Origin: Bacteroidales bacterium
GTDB taxonomy: Bacteria > Bacteroidota > Bacteroidia > Bacteroidales > WCHB1-69
Assembly (NCBI GenBank): GCA_031272415.1
Contig: JAISTU010000098.1
Location: forward strand, 1-5,919
Length of the DNA stretch: 5,919 nt
Direction: 5' to 3'
A model generated the notes under the pieces. That model made no database searches. It was given only the letters and a program-made list of their open reading frames with translations, and had not been told where the DNA came from. The translations under genes were made by a program, and so were the position numbers. Positions 5,860 to 5,919 of the stretch are shown piece after piece; within the stretch, counting starts at the first letter, position 1; the number at the start of each line of letters is the position of its first letter.

Positions 5860-5919
5860 GAAAAATTTATATTAAATTGAGTATCAATAAATTATATGCA
5901 TTTTTCAAAAAAATCAAAA

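Larger units (their letters stand above)
5301..5919. other. Gene-free AT-rich intergenic region packed with repeats
   Basis: No open reading frame of useful length with recognisable content is present on either strand. The part next to purL (5301-5419) holds the putative promoter and many A or T runs. It also holds a doublet of 7-bp units, GAGAATG-GAGAATT (5391-5404), one base per unit away from the reverse complement of the ACTCTCC unit found further right. From 5420 on come a long hairpin, a palindrome, a heptamer array, direct repeats and two operator-like boxes, listed separately. Nothing resembling a tRNA, rRNA, riboswitch or CRISPR array is seen. An ATG at 5896-5898 opens eight codons to the window edge, but that is too short to call. 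Confidence 0.8.

Noticed and set aside
5896..5919. ATG with eight open codons at the right edge as the start of a gene
   Set aside because: It is too short to support a coding call, and AT-rich DNA gives such starts often. It is kept only as part of the insertion-end hypothesis.

Overview
The window is dominated by one leftward (minus-strand) gene cluster, purL-lipA-lipB, which fills roughly the first 5.3 kb. A gene-free, strongly AT-rich, repeat-loaded intergenic stretch of about 0.6 kb follows at the right end. All three proteins are complete, intact and readily recognised. The source is most likely a member of the Bacteroidota. The base composition is AT-rich, and LipA, LipB and the single-chain PurL have the wording I associate with that phylum (for example RGGDITYHGPGQIVGYP in LipB and PGGFSHSDVLGSAKGWA in PurL). 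There is no clear Shine-Dalgarno sequence before any start, and a TAnnTTTG-type -7 promoter element lies just upstream of purL. I cannot place it below phylum level from the sequence alone.

Layout in transcription order (right to left): a putative promoter near 5327-5334 and a short leader of about 20-30 nt lead into purL, the large 1247-residue FGAM synthetase of de novo purine synthesis. Only three bases separate the purL stop from lipA, the radical-SAM lipoyl synthase. lipA overlaps lipB, the octanoyltransferase, by ATGA. LipB and LipA act one after the other: LipB moves an octanoyl group from acyl carrier protein to a target lysine, and LipA inserts two sulfurs to make lipoate. PurL is metabolically unrelated and is probably only a transcriptional partner. 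The lipA/lipB junction has a run of eight A residues forming an A_AAA_AAA heptamer directly before the lipA stop. A -1 slip there would fuse LipA to LipB in frame.

Right intergenic region (5301-5919): after the purL promoter come, in order, a large imperfect hairpin (5420-5510), a near-perfect 28-base palindrome (5519-5546), a 7-bp tandem array of ACTCTAC/ACTCTCC units (5541-5593), a diverged second copy of the hairpin's outer end (5599-5618), two exact 20-bp direct repeats (5622-5641 and 5689-5708), a bulged hairpin (5752-5785), a 23-base palindrome (5795-5817), and two GGGACATTTTTT boxes exactly 21 bp apart (5820-5859). No gene is supported in this stretch.

Two exact units of the same heptamer family also sit at the extreme left edge (1-14), where they supply the last two codons and the stop codon of lipB. 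Same-orientation heptamer repeats therefore bracket the whole purL-lipA-lipB cluster. The coding part is ordinary core metabolism. The layered repeats, the use of repeat DNA as a gene end and the possible frameshift site are the observations worth following. I do not see convincing evidence of a new multi-gene system.
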